Below are positions 42,976-51,474 of a stretch of DNA of 64,000 nt, in pieces. A program made the position numbers and the translations under genes. This DNA is from CAIURC01 sp043777315 (GTDB lineage Bacteria > Verrucomicrobiota > Verrucomicrobiia > Chthoniobacterales > Chthoniobacteraceae): positions 62,001 to 126,000 of the forward strand of contig JAYVPW010000093.1 in assembly GCA_043777315.1 (NCBI GenBank), read 5' to 3'. The notes under the pieces were generated by a model, which saw only the letters and a program-made list of their open reading frames with translations, made no database searches and was not told the origin of the DNA. Each line of letters begins with the position of its first letter. Within the stretch, counting starts at the first letter, position 1.

Positions 42976-44175
42976 ATGCCTCGCATTCCCATCATCATGC
43001 CGCAGCTCGGCGAATCGATCGCCGAGGCCACCGTGGTCAGCCTGCCGTTCAAAGTCGGGGACACCGTCGAGACCGATCGCGACATCATGGATGTCGAGAC
43101 GAACAAGGCGACGATGGGCGTGGCGACGCCGTGCTGTGGAGTCGTCGCGGAGTTGCTCGTCGAGTTGGGCCAAAGCTATCCCGTCGGCGTGACGCTCGCT
43201 TTTCTCGAAGTCACGGACGAAGACGCCGAGCGCCTCGGCCTCGACGCGCCCGCACCGCCGCCCGCGGCCGCGGAGGAAAATGGCGCGACCGTTTTCACTC
43301 CCGCGACACCGCGCAAACCCGCCGTCGAGCCGACTGTCCGCGGCCTTCCGGTGCCCGCCAATGCCGCGGGTGCGGGCTACATGTCGCCGCGGATGAAGGC
43401 TCGCATGAGCGAGCTCGGCCTTCACGCCGCCGACCTCGCGGGCGTCGCCGGCAGCGGCGCGGCGGGCCGCGTGACGATCGACGATTTCGAGAAATTCCTG
43501 ACCAAACTCGAAGAGCACAAACTCTCGCCCGCGTCCTCGATGCGCGTCGCCGTAGCTGACGCGATGCGCCGCAGTTGGACGCGACCGCTCGCGACCGTCG
43601 GCCGCTCCGTCTCCATCGACGCCCTCCTCGCGCACCGCAAAACCAGCGACCCAAAAGCCGGCCCCGCGCTCTACGCTTTGCGCGCCCTCGCCATCGCACT
43701 CGGTGAACACACCGCCCCCGCCGGCCGGCTCGTCGGCGACAAGATCGTTCATCCCCACTCGATCGACCTCGGCTTCGCCGTCGAAGCCGAGGACGGCGTG
43801 CTCGTCCCCGTCCTCCGCCGTGCCGACCAGACCCCGCTCCGCGAAATGGTCGCGCGTTACAACGAACTGGTCGAACTCGCCCGCCAGCGCCGCCTCCCGC
43901 CGAACGCGCAAGGCGGCTCCATCGCCACGGTCACGAATTTCGGATCGTTCGGACTCGAATGGGCGACCCCGATTCCGCTCCCGGAGCAGACGCTCGTGCT
44001 CGGCATGGGGGCGGGCCGCGTCGTCCCGAATTGGGACAAAAAAACGTCGGAATTTCTGCCCGTCACCGAGGCCCAACTCACCGTCAGCTTCGACCACCGC
44101 GTCCTCGACGGCGGCGGCGCCGGCCGCCTCCTCGCCCGCGTCTCCGAGCTCCTGCAAAAGCCCGCCGAACTCTGA
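42976..44175 (+). CDS. pdhC: Dihydrolipoamide acyltransferase (E2) component
   Basis: The 399-residue protein has one lipoyl domain with the lipoylated lysine in 'DVETNKATMG'. A short linker, a peripheral-subunit-binding domain ('MSPRMKARMSELGLHAADLA' and 'GSGAAGRVTIDDFEKFL') and the acyltransferase core follow. The core carries the catalytic 'SFDHRVLDGGGAGRLL'. The core is somewhat shorter than usual. It transfers acyl groups from lipoamide to CoA. The E3 dihydrolipoamide dehydrogenase is not in the operon and must be encoded elsewhere. The ATG at 42976 gives the conserved start 'MPRIPIIMPQLGESI'. Confidence 0.93.
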   Translation: MPRIPIIMPQLGESIAEATVVSLPFKVGDTVETDRDIMDVETNKATMGVATPCCGVVAELLVELGQSYPVGVTLAFLEVTDEDAERLGLDAPAPPPAAAEENGATVFTPATPRKPAVEPTVRGLPVPANAAGAGYMSPRMKARMSELGLHAADLAGVAGSGAAGRVTIDDFEKFLTKLEEHKLSPASSMRVAVADAMRRSWTRPLATVGRSVSIDALLAHRKTSDPKAGPALYALRALAIALGEHTAPAGRLVGDKIVHPHSIDLGFAVEAEDGVLVPVLRRADQTPLREMVARYNELVELARQRRLPPNAQGGSIATVTNFGSFGLEWATPIPLPEQTLVLGMGAGRVVPNWDKKTSEFLPVTEAQLTVSFDHRVLDGGGAGRLLARVSELLQKPAEL

Positions 44176-44202
44176 CCGGCGCAGCCGAGAGGCCTTGCCC
44201 CT

Positions 44203-44333
44203 GTCATCCTGAGCGCAGTGCAGCGGAGTCGAAGGACCTCTCACTATTTCCCCGCTCGGACGCGTTCCGTCGGGGAAATAGTGAGAGGTCCTTCGACTGC
44301 GTTCCGCTACCGCTCCACTTCGCTCAGGATGAC
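44203..44333. repeat. GTCATCCTGAGCG palindrome, copy 4
   Basis: The left arm is GTCATCCTGAGCGCAGTGCA through AGTCGAAGGACCTCTCACTA. The right arm is TAGTGAGAGGTCCTTCGACT to CGCTCAGGATGAC. The arms share the same private variant (CTCACT for CTTACT), so they have been kept matched. It lies between the convergent E2 and oxidoreductase genes. Confidence 0.93.
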
Positions 44334-44371
44334 GGGGTTGCGGTCGTCAAAACCAGCCCCCGCACCCGCGG

Positions 44372-44417
44372 AAAAAAGGTAGGGCGGCCAGATGCCTAGC
44401 CGCCCTACCCTATTTTT
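44372..44417. terminator. Bidirectional hairpin terminator
   Basis: A perfect 11-bp stem, GGTAGGGCGGC (44378-44388) and GCCGCCCTACC (44399-44409), has A-runs before it and T-runs after it. It can therefore stop transcription from the E2 gene and from the convergent oxidoreductase gene. Confidence 0.8.
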
Positions 44418-44436
44418 CAGATGCCGCCGCGAGCCG

Positions 44437-45861
44437 TTACACTTTCGCCGCGGAGTATTCCCAGCCGTCGCGATATTTCGCGCGCTTGATGAACTGGTTG
44501 GCCTCCGGCGCGTTGAGCACTTCGAGCTTCGCCGAGTCCCATTCGAGCCGTTTCCCGGCGACGCGCATCGCGAGTCCGCCGATGAGCGTGAGCTCCGTCA
44601 GCGGCACGGAATAATCGAACTGCGACATGAACTCGAACGGCTTCCCGTTCTTGATCGCGAGCGTCCATTCCTCCTGCGGGTTGCCGGCTTTCGGGCTGCG
44701 CGGGAGCGTCTTTTCGGGCGGGTGCGCGAGGAATTCCTCCCGGCGCTTTTTGGGCCAAATCTCCGGGTTCTTCGCCTGGTCGGATTTGTTCATGATCACG
44801 CCCTCGCTGCCGACGATGAACCACCCGCCGGCCGTCGCTTTGCCGCTCTTCTTCGGATCGTTGTCATTGAAATAGTCGTTCAAATCGACCTCCGACGGGA
44901 ACTCCGGCAGATACGGCGAACCGTCGGGTTTCTTTCCTTCATACCAAGTCAGCGCCACGTCGCCGTGCCCCTTCACATTCGGGAATTCCATCTTCACCAC
45001 CGCGCCGGTCGGCCACGCGATGTCGCTGATGTCATCGACCTTCGTCGCCGTGACGAAACGCGGCACCCCGAGGTCGAGCGCGTACGAAGCCGCGTCGATC
45101 AGATGGCAGCCCATGTCGCCGAAAGCGCCCGCGCCCCACTCGATGAAACCGCGCCATTTGAACGGATGAATGTCCGGAGAAAAATCGTGATCTGGCGTTG
45201 CCGCGAGCCATTGCGGCCAGTCGAGATTGGCAGGGATCTCGCCTTTTTTAAATGAGACCTCTTTGCCCTGCGGCCAGATCGGGCGGTTGGTCCAGACGTG
45301 GACTTCTTTCACTTTCCCGATCGCGCCGGCGGCGATCCACTCCTTCACGACGCGGTTGTCGTCGTAGGTGTGGCCCTGATTTCCCATCTGCGTGATCACG
45401 CCCTTTTTCTTCGCCGCGAGATGGAGCTGGCGCGCCTCCCAGAGCGTGTTGGCGAGCGGCTTTTGGATGCAGACATGCTTGCCCAGCGCGATGGCATGCA
45501 TCGCCGCCGGATAGTGCGCGTGATCGGGCGTGGAGACGGTCACCGCCTCGATCGATTTCACCTCGTCGAGCATTTTGCGGAAATCACTGTATTGCCGCGC
45601 GCCGGGAAATTTCTGCGCGGCTTTCGCGAGGTTGTTCGAGTCCACGTCGCAGATCGCGACGACCTCGTTGCCTTGCGCCGCGCCCTGCAAATCCGACTCG
45701 CCTTTTCCACCGACGCCGATGCACGCGATGCCGAGCCTTTTGCTCGCAGGGACACCGTCCTGCGCTCGGAGGATGTTGGGTAAAATAATGCCGCCCGCGG
45801 TGGTGACGGTGAGGCCTTTGAGGAAGTTTCGACGGGTGGTGAAGTACGGATGGGAACTCAT
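44437..45861 (-). CDS. Tat-exported Gfo/Idh/MocA-family oxidoreductase
   Basis: From the ATG at 45861 the protein is 474 residues and starts with a twin-arginine signal, 'TRRNFLKGLTVTTAGGIILP'. The Rossmann fold follows ('LGIACIGVGGKGESDLQGAA' and 'VVAICDVDSNNLAKAA'), with the family's 'EKP'-like site as 'VCIQKPLANTLWEARQL' and 'QMGNQGHTYDDN'. Such Tat-targeted NAD(P)-dependent sugar oxidoreductases are numerous in PVC bacteria and usually act on sugars or polyols. The substrate is unknown, and here the lysine of the motif follows Q instead of E. Confidence 0.9.
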   Translation of the reverse strand: MSSHPYFTTRRNFLKGLTVTTAGGIILPNILRAQDGVPASKRLGIACIGVGGKGESDLQGAAQGNEVVAICDVDSNNLAKAAQKFPGARQYSDFRKMLDEVKSIEAVTVSTPDHAHYPAAMHAIALGKHVCIQKPLANTLWEARQLHLAAKKKGVITQMGNQGHTYDDNRVVKEWIAAGAIGKVKEVHVWTNRPIWPQGKEVSFKKGEIPANLDWPQWLAATPDHDFSPDIHPFKWRGFIEWGAGAFGDMGCHLIDAASYALDLGVPRFVTATKVDDISDIAWPTGAVVKMEFPNVKGHGDVALTWYEGKKPDGSPYLPEFPSEVDLNDYFNDNDPKKSGKATAGGWFIVGSEGVIMNKSDQAKNPEIWPKKRREEFLAHPPEKTLPRSPKAGNPQEEWTLAIKNGKPFEFMSQFDYSVPLTELTLIGGLAMRVAGKRLEWDSAKLEVLNAPEANQFIKRAKYRDGWEYSAAKV

Positions 45862-45970
45862 GATGTGGGGTTGTTTTTGGGGACGCCGGGAATTCGGTGT
45901 CGGCATGTTTCACGACCGCGCGCGCGGTGCAATCCTTAGACTGCGCCGCCTCGCGCGCGCTTCCTTTCCG

Positions 45971-46105
45971 GTCATCCTGAGCGGAGCGAAGCGGAGTCGA
46001 AGGACCTCTTACTTTTCCCCCGTTGCGGGCGTGCCGTCGGAGAGGGGGAAATAGTAAGAGGTCCTTCGGCTGCGCTTCGCAAAGCCGAAGCTCCGCTCAG
46101 GATGA
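45971..46105. repeat. GTCATCCTGAGCG palindrome, copy 5
   Basis: The left arm is GTCATCCTGAGCGGAGCGAA to AGGACCTCTTACTTTTCCCC. The right arm is GGGGGAAATAGTAAGAGGTC to CTCCGCTCAGGATGAC. It lies in the 342-bp divergent gap between the oxidoreductase and the zinc-ribbon gene. The rest of that gap shows nothing recognisable. Confidence 0.92.
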
Positions 46106-46203
46106 CTCGGAAGGAGGGCGCACACGCTCACGCCCGCCGAAAGGCTTGAAGCCGATGCCGTGACGGCGGATAGTTTCCGCGCTCCCACCAACTCCCAATC
46201 CGT

Positions 46204-46659
46204 ATGGCTGAATTCATCTCGATCGCGACCTTCAATTCCAAACCGCCCGCGGAGATTCTCGCTACCCGGCTCCGTGAAGCGGGCTTCGCTTCGGAGGTCT
46301 TCGACGAATCGCAGGAGCAAAAGTGGCACCTTTTCCAGCTCGACCCGCACGCCCACATGCGCGTCCGCGTCCCCGAGCCCGAACTGCAGCGGGCGACCGA
46401 GCAACTGGAGGCATGGCGCGGCGGCGAGCCGTCCCTCGCGGAGGCCGTGCGTTGCCCCAGTTGCAGCGGAACCCGCATCGAATATCCGCAGTTTTCCCGC
46501 CGCACTCTGGTCGGCGCACTCCCCGCCATCGCCGCCGCGGCGGGCATCATCGAGCGAAATTATTTCTGCGAAGCCTGCCAGTTCACCTGGCCCGCCGAAC
46601 CGGCGAAAGCGCAGCCTGAACGGGACGCGCTCGGCTGGGAGAAAAAGCCGGCGACGTAG
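46204..46659 (+). CDS. Small zinc-ribbon membrane protein of unknown function
   Basis: The 151-residue protein begins with a DUF2007-like alpha/beta segment ('IATFNSKPPAEILATRLREA'). It then has a split zinc ribbon, C-P-S-C near residue 84 and C-E-A-C near 122, with a hydrophobic stretch between them ('TLVGALPAIAAAAGI'). The function is unknown. The last 77 bp overlap a possible small gene on the other strand. Confidence 0.75.
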   Translation: MAEFISIATFNSKPPAEILATRLREAGFASEVFDESQEQKWHLFQLDPHAHMRVRVPEPELQRATEQLEAWRGGEPSLAEAVRCPSCSGTRIEYPQFSRRTLVGALPAIAAAAGIIERNYFCEACQFTWPAEPAKAQPERDALGWEKKPAT

Positions 46660-46891
46660 ATCCCTCGGGCAGCCTTTTCGCGGCGTCGATCATCTCCCCG
46701 GCGAAGGCGTCGCGCCGCATCTGCCGCTCTCGCCAGTCCTGCCGCGCGAGGCGTGGTTTTTCCTGCGCGGCGATTTCCCGGACCCGCGTCCGCGCCTCTG
46801 CCACAAAGGATTCCGGGCGATCGGATGACGCCACGCGGAGCATTGCCGGCCACGCGTTTCGCCCTGCTCCATCCAGTGACGATGGATTCAT
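46583..46891 (-). CDS. Possible small hypothetical protein downstream of the APC permease
   Basis: An ATG at 46891, 26 bp after the permease stop and on the same strand, opens a 102-residue frame. It starts 'MNPSSLDGAGRNAWPAMLRV' with a charged helix-forming middle ('REIAAQEKPRLARQDWRERQ'). The middle has real-protein character, but the tail is Arg/Pro/Ala-rich and overlaps the opposite gene by 77 bp. I do not recognise it. Treat as tentative. Confidence 0.35.
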   Translation of the reverse strand: MNPSSLDGAGRNAWPAMLRVASSDRPESFVAEARTRVREIAAQEKPRLARQDWRERQMRRDAFAGEMIDAAKRLPEGSTSPAFSPSRARPVQAALSPVRRAR

Positions 46892-46917
46892 GATTTTCCG
46901 CGAAATCGGAATTTCAC

Positions 46918-48909
46918 TCACCCGTGAATGATGAGTTGGATGTCTTCCGGGAGGCCGGCGGCGACTTGGGTGACGACGTCGCCTTTCAACAAGCGGGCCA
47001 TCGACAGGCGGTGGCTGGCGCCGAGAAGGAGGAAATCGACGCCGAGGGTGGCGGCGAGGTCGAGGATGGTGAGCGCGGGATTGGTGGAGACGGCGAAGAG
47101 CGGGGCGACGGTGACTTCGCGCTCGGCACCGGCCTTCATCATGACCGACATGATGGCCGCGGCCTGCGGGTCGTCCTGCCAGCGGACTTTTCCCGTGGTG
47201 ACGCCGCCGCTGGGGACGAAGACGGCGAATTCTTTGACGTAAAGGACGCAGAGCATGGCTTTGCGGAGCTGGGCTTCGTCGAGGGCGTAGGTGAGGACGG
47301 GGGTGATGCCGCGGGCGCAGACGAGGATTTTCGCGCCCTCTTTGAAGGGCTGCGCGCGGAGGGAGGCGATGGCTTCGGGGCTGACCATGGCGGCGACTTC
47401 GCGGGTAAGATGCACGGTCGTGATGCCGGCCCTTTTTTGCGCGAAGGCGCGGAGGCCGAGGCCGAGGATGAGGACGATCATGACGAAGAAGAGGGCTTCG
47501 TGTTTCTCGTGGGCGAGGGTGAGCTCGACGGTGCAAAGAATGAGGAAGGTGAGGCCGAAGAGGAGGCGCTCCCAGAGGGCGAGGCCGAGCTTTTTGTTGA
47601 AGGTGCAGGAGCCGAGATTGACGGCGATGGCACCGACGACGCCGATGGCGTAGAGGCCGGCGAGGACTTCGAAGTCGGCGGCGATGCTGAGGACGATGAT
47701 GGGGAGGCCGACGGCGAGGCAGAGGGGGATGAATGGGACGCCGTGGCGGTTGAGCTTGGTGAGCTGCGAGGGCATTTCGCCGTCGCGGGCCATCATGTAG
47801 AAGACGCCGATCATGGCGATCATGGCGGTATTGGCGGCGCTGAGGAGGAGGGCGAAAAAGAGGAGGCCGACGCTCCAGCCGAGGGCGTGGCCAAACCAGT
47901 CGCCGACGGTGAGGGTGCCGAAGCGCTCGGCGACGAAGCGGAGCATATCGACGTGGCGGTCGCCGACGAGGAGGGTCTTGGCGGCGGACTCCATCTGGGT
48001 GCGGCGGGCGGGGTCGGCGGTATCGAAGTCCACGCCGGCGACGAGGGTCTCGGCGGCGTGCTGGAGGGCTTCGCTGGCTTCTTCGTAGGCTTGGGGATTG
48101 GCGCGGGTGAGGGTGATCTTGTCGCGAATCTCGGTGGGGGTGAGGGTGTCGGGGATGGAGAGCATGGCCCAGCCGAGGATGGCGGTGCCGAAGACGACTT
48201 CGATGGCGACGATCCAGATGGCTTTGGAGGATTCGCGGCCGACCTTGGGGGCGGCGGAAGTGGAGCCGGGGTCGAGCTTCAGGACGCCGGTCATGTTCGC
48301 AATGGCCTCGACGCCGGAGAGGGCGAGGATCGCGCCGGTGAACTGTTTCCAGACCGTCCACATATTCTCATGCGAAGGTGTGAGGTGGGCGAAGGTGAGA
48401 TGCGGCGCGGCGACGGCGATGAGGATGAGGACGACGACGACGACGGGGACGCTCAAAACGACGGCGAGGCTGCCGGAGTGTTTGGGGCCGTAGAAATTGA
48501 GCCAGCCCATGACGAGGAGGGCGACACTGGTGGAGAGGACGATGTGGTCCTTCAAAAATGGGACGTTGAAATAGTCGAGGCCCGACCAGCCGCTGAGCGC
48601 CGCGGTGACGGTGAGGTCGGCGATGAGCAACAGTGCGCCGACGACGGCAAGGAGCGGGCCCTGCGCGCGGGCAGCGGAATAGACGCCGCCGCCGTCGGGG
48701 AAGTGGCGGCAGATGACGAGGTAGTTGATCCCGACGAGGCCGGTGAGGGCGCAGACGGCGAGGATGATCGGGAACGAGGAGAACGCGGCGACGCCGAAGG
48801 CGAGGCCGAGGACGTAGGCTTTGCTGGTGCCCCAGTCGCCGTAGAGCAGCGCGGCGGCGCGTTTCCAGTCCACGTTGCGGGGGCGGTGTGCGTCTGTGAT
48901 CGGTCCCAT
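46918..48909 (-). CDS. APC-superfamily amino acid permease fused to a UspA domain
   Basis: The 663-residue protein has about 12 membrane helices, with a first transporter region at residues 1-510 ('GVAAFSSFPIILAVCALTGL' and 'SGVEAIANMTGVLKLDPGST'). It then has a ~140-residue cytoplasmic domain of universal stress protein type, ending 'LLLGASHRLSMARLLKGDVV' and 'LPEDIQLIIHG'. It would import or exchange amino acids. The UspA domain may sense ATP, as in other permease-Usp fusions. Its start lies 3 bp after the RsmA-Nudix gene's stop, so they are one operon. Confidence 0.92.
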   Translation of the reverse strand: MGPITDAHRPRNVDWKRAAALLYGDWGTSKAYVLGLAFGVAAFSSFPIILAVCALTGLVGINYLVICRHFPDGGGVYSAARAQGPLLAVVGALLLIADLTVTAALSGWSGLDYFNVPFLKDHIVLSTSVALLVMGWLNFYGPKHSGSLAVVLSVPVVVVVLILIAVAAPHLTFAHLTPSHENMWTVWKQFTGAILALSGVEAIANMTGVLKLDPGSTSAAPKVGRESSKAIWIVAIEVVFGTAILGWAMLSIPDTLTPTEIRDKITLTRANPQAYEEASEALQHAAETLVAGVDFDTADPARRTQMESAAKTLLVGDRHVDMLRFVAERFGTLTVGDWFGHALGWSVGLLFFALLLSAANTAMIAMIGVFYMMARDGEMPSQLTKLNRHGVPFIPLCLAVGLPIIVLSIAADFEVLAGLYAIGVVGAIAVNLGSCTFNKKLGLALWERLLFGLTFLILCTVELTLAHEKHEALFFVMIVLILGLGLRAFAQKRAGITTVHLTREVAAMVSPEAIASLRAQPFKEGAKILVCARGITPVLTYALDEAQLRKAMLCVLYVKEFAVFVPSGGVTTGKVRWQDDPQAAAIMSVMMKAGAEREVTVAPLFAVSTNPALTILDLAATLGVDFLLLGASHRLSMARLLKGDVVTQVAAGLPEDIQLIIHG

Positions 48910-48912
48910 AAT

Positions 48913-50265
48913 TTAGCGAGTGGCGTCGTGACGCCGGAAGAGCTGCCAGCATTCCAAAAAGCCGGGCGCGAAGTCGATGGGACGCGCGGCGATCCACTGG
49001 TCGATTTGTTCGAGGGTAAAAAAGGCGCCGCTCTCGATTTCCGCGGGCGGCAGCAGGAACGGCCCGTCGTGCTCCGTGCGGTAGAGCCGCACGAATTCCA
49101 TGCCGGTGTTCTCGCACGCCGTGATCGCGCCGATTTCCTCCACGTCGGCGGTGATGCCGAGCTCCTCCTCGAGTTCGCGGCGGGCGGTCTCGGCGTAATC
49201 CTGGCCGGCGTTGACGTGCCCGGCGGCGCTGGAATCCCAGCGGCTCGGGAACTTGTCTTTCCACCGCGAACGCTTTTGCAAAAAGAGCTGGCCGTGGCTG
49301 TCGAAGACGAAAATGTGAACTGCGCGGTGCCGCCAATTTTGGCGATGGACCTCGAACCGCGACGATTGCCGCACGACCACATCGCTTTCATCGACCACGT
49401 CGAAAATCTCGCCGTGGACATCCTGCCCGAGCGTCTCGGGCGCAGCGGTGTTGCCGTTCGATGAGGCGATATTCGTGAGGTCGATCCACTGCGCGAGGCC
49501 GAGTTCCTCCGCGCGGACAGTCTCGGGGACGCCGAGCGCGGCGCAGGTGCGCGGCCAGTCGAGCGCGTAGTCCACGAGCATTTTGCGGAGCTGTTTTCGC
49601 CGCTGCGAAAAGCCCTGCTTCACCATCCGCGTGAACCGCGCGCCGTCGCACTCCGGCAGCTCCCCGCGTTCGCGCGGCGTGAGCAGCACGACCGCGGATT
49701 CGACTTTCGGCTCCGGGGTGAAAACCGTCGGCGGCAGGGTGCGCAAATATTTCACGCGCCAGCGCCGGCCGATGAGGAGCGTGAGCGCGCCGTATTCCTT
49801 CGTCCGCGGCTCGGCGGAGAGGCGCTGTGCGAGTTCTTTTTGCAGCGTGAAACTGAGCGCGCAAACCGGGCTCGGCTCGGCCGTGAATTGGAAAAGAATC
49901 TGGCTCGAAATGTAGTACGGCAGATTGCCGAAGACCTTCACCGGGCCGCGCGCGAAGAGCGTGCGCACGTCGAATTCCGCGGCGTCGCCGTGGACGATTT
50001 CGAGCTGCGGATATTGCCCGCGGAGAAACCCGGCGAGGCGCCCGTCCTTCTCGATCAACAGCCCGTGCGAGGATCGCTGGACGGCGAATTCCGTCAGCGC
50101 GCCGAGGCCGGGGCCGAGCTCGATCCATGTCTCGTCGGGTTTGATTTTGAGCTGCGCGACGATCCAATCGGCGAGATTTTGATCGTGCAGAAAATTCTGC
50201 CCGAGGCTGCGAACCGGCTCCGTGCCGAGCTCCGCGAGAGTGCTGTGAATGGTGGAAAGTTTCAT
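48913..50265 (-). CDS. rsmA: 16S rRNA dimethyladenosine transferase RsmA fused to a Nudix hydrolase
   Basis: The 450-residue protein has two complete domains. Residues 1-266 are RsmA/KsgA with 'SLGQNFLHDQNLADWIV', the SAM site 'IELGPGLGALT' at 48-58 and 'NLPYYIS' at 114-120; it dimethylates two adenines of helix 45 of 16S rRNA. Residues ~282-450 are a Nudix hydrolase of the Idi/YfcD type, with the box at G349-I371 ('RELEEELGI' after 'GHVNAG'). The first glutamate of the consensus GX5E is Q355. The frame is continuous, so the fusion is real unless there is a sequencing error. I chose the ATG at 50265 over the GTG at 50292. Confidence 0.93.
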   Translation of the reverse strand: MKLSTIHSTLAELGTEPVRSLGQNFLHDQNLADWIVAQLKIKPDETWIELGPGLGALTEFAVQRSSHGLLIEKDGRLAGFLRGQYPQLEIVHGDAAEFDVRTLFARGPVKVFGNLPYYISSQILFQFTAEPSPVCALSFTLQKELAQRLSAEPRTKEYGALTLLIGRRWRVKYLRTLPPTVFTPEPKVESAVVLLTPRERGELPECDGARFTRMVKQGFSQRRKQLRKMLVDYALDWPRTCAALGVPETVRAEELGLAQWIDLTNIASSNGNTAAPETLGQDVHGEIFDVVDESDVVVRQSSRFEVHRQNWRHRAVHIFVFDSHGQLFLQKRSRWKDKFPSRWDSSAAGHVNAGQDYAETARRELEEELGITADVEEIGAITACENTGMEFVRLYRTEHDGPFLLPPAEIESGAFFTLEQIDQWIAARPIDFAPGFLECWQLFRRHDATR

Positions 50266-50288
50266 CGATGCGGACGGGTAAAATTTAG

Positions 50289-50327
50289 CCACGGAAGCTC
50301 ACGGACAAAGACACGGATGAGCACGGA
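50289..50327. repeat. Half-arm of ACGGA-type repeat upstream of rsmA
   Basis: GCCACGGAAGCTCACGGACA, followed by further ACGGA words, resembles the left arm of the perfect palindrome at 18146. It has no mirrored partner nearby and is probably a degraded solo half. Confidence 0.6.
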
Positions 50328-50340
50328 GGCGGTGCCTGGA

Positions 50341-50481
50341 TCGGGTAGGGTGGGCATCCTGCCCGCCGGTCGAGGCATCCTGCCTCGACGGACTTTTCCC
50401 CCACCGTTCACCGGCTCGATTCCCGCAAGTTCGTTCGGGCAGGATGCCCGAACCGGCGGGCAGGATGCCCACCCTACCCGA
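50341..50481. repeat. Modular double-hairpin palindrome with ATCCT core (element G)
   Basis: A perfect 30-bp outer inverted repeat (50341-50370 and 50452-50481; TCGGGTAGGGTGGGCATCCT ...) encloses hairpins CGAGGCATCCTGCCTCG and CGGGCAGGATGCCCG. These are joined by CGGACTTTT ... CAAGTTCGTT. The layout and joining words match element F at 4879, but ATCCT replaces GTCCC as the core in all four modules. It fills the gap between rsmA and def. Confidence 0.94.
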
Positions 50482-50491
50482 GCTCGGATTT

Positions 50492-51046
50492 TCAGCGTCC
50501 GGCTTCCTTTTGCAGACGCTTCAATTTCCCGGCGAGCGCGACTTTGGCCGCGGAATTCATGCGGTCGATGAAGAGGACGCCGTGGAGGTGATCGACCTCG
50601 TGCTGGAGCGCGCGGGCGAGCAGTCCGGTCGCCTCAAATTCGATCTCGGTGCCGTCGAGCAGCTTCGCCTTCGCGCGCACTTTCGCGGAGCGAAGGATCT
50701 CGGCGGTCATCTCGGGAAAGCTGAGGCAGCCTTCGTTTCCGCTCTCCTTTTCTTTGCCGAGCTCGAGCTGCGGATTGAGCAGGATCAGCGGCATCAGCGG
50801 CTCGAAATCGACGGGCTTGCCGCCGATCGACATCGTGCTCGGGCGATCCTCGACGCCCGAGACATCGATCACCGTGAGCTGGATCGGCACGCCGATTTGC
50901 TGCGCCGCGAGGCCGACGCCGTTGGCCTCGTGCATCGTGTCGAGCATGTCGTCGGCGAGCTGTTTGATTTTTTCGTCGATCGCGTTCACCACCGCGCCTT
51001 TCGCGCGGAGGACGGGGTCGCCAAATTTCACGATTTCCAGGATCAT
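50492..51046 (-). CDS. def: Peptide deformylase
   Basis: The 184-residue metalloenzyme removes formyl from nascent N-termini. It has all three motifs: 'GVGLAAQQIG', 'EGCLSFP' and 'QHEVDHLHGVLFIDRM', giving the Cys/His/His metal ligands and catalytic Glu. It is the last gene of the rex-to-def chain, and its ATG overlaps the exbD stop (ATGA). Confidence 0.97.
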   Translation of the reverse strand: MILEIVKFGDPVLRAKGAVVNAIDEKIKQLADDMLDTMHEANGVGLAAQQIGVPIQLTVIDVSGVEDRPSTMSIGGKPVDFEPLMPLILLNPQLELGKEKESGNEGCLSFPEMTAEILRSAKVRAKAKLLDGTEIEFEATGLLARALQHEVDHLHGVLFIDRMNSAAKVALAGKLKRLQKEAGR

Positions 51047-51474
51047 TTTTGCGGTTGGGTGAAGGCGGAGAGATTCCCCTGCACGCCGCCGGCTTTCAAG
51101 GCGTCGAGCACTTTGATGAGAAATCCGTACGTGATTTCCTGGTCCGCTTTCATCGCGAACGCGGGCTTCGTCGGACCGTTGGTGAGCGCCTTGAGTTCGG
51201 CCGTGAGCTGATCGAGCAAGACCGGTTTTGCATCGAGGAAAACGGCCTCGCCGTCGGGTGTTTTGGCCACTGAGATTACAGTCACTTTCAACGGCTTCTC
51301 AGCCGAGACGGCGGTCTTCGATTCGGGCAGTTTGATCGTCACCGTGGGCTGGTCGGGCGTCGGGATTTTGAAGGTCGTCGTGACGATCACGAAGATCAGC
51401 AGGATCGCGAAAATATCGATCAGCGAGACGATGATGACCTGCGGCATCCGCCGCTTGCGCGGGCAGAAATTCAC
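51043..51474 (-). CDS. exbD: ExbD/TolR-family biopolymer transport protein
   Basis: The 143-residue protein starts at a GTG (51474) overlapping the exbB stop as GTGA. It has a short cytoplasmic N-terminus, one membrane helix ('SLIDIFAILLIFVIVTTTFK') with the conserved proton-path Asp (SLIDI), and a periplasmic domain. It couples proton flow through ExbB to TonB. The helix is preceded by 'CPRKRRMPQVI'. Confidence 0.9.
   Translation of the reverse strand: MNFCPRKRRMPQVIIVSLIDIFAILLIFVIVTTTFKIPTPDQPTVTIKLPESKTAVSAEKPLKVTVISVAKTPDGEAVFLDAKPVLLDQLTAELKALTNGPTKPAFAMKADQEITYGFLIKVLDALKAGGVQGNLSAFTQPQK

Noticed and set aside
46924..49464. 846-residue acidic frame on the plus strand
   Set aside because: It is the complement of the permease and RsmA genes; its Glu/Asp/Gly-only composition is a reading of their codons in reverse.
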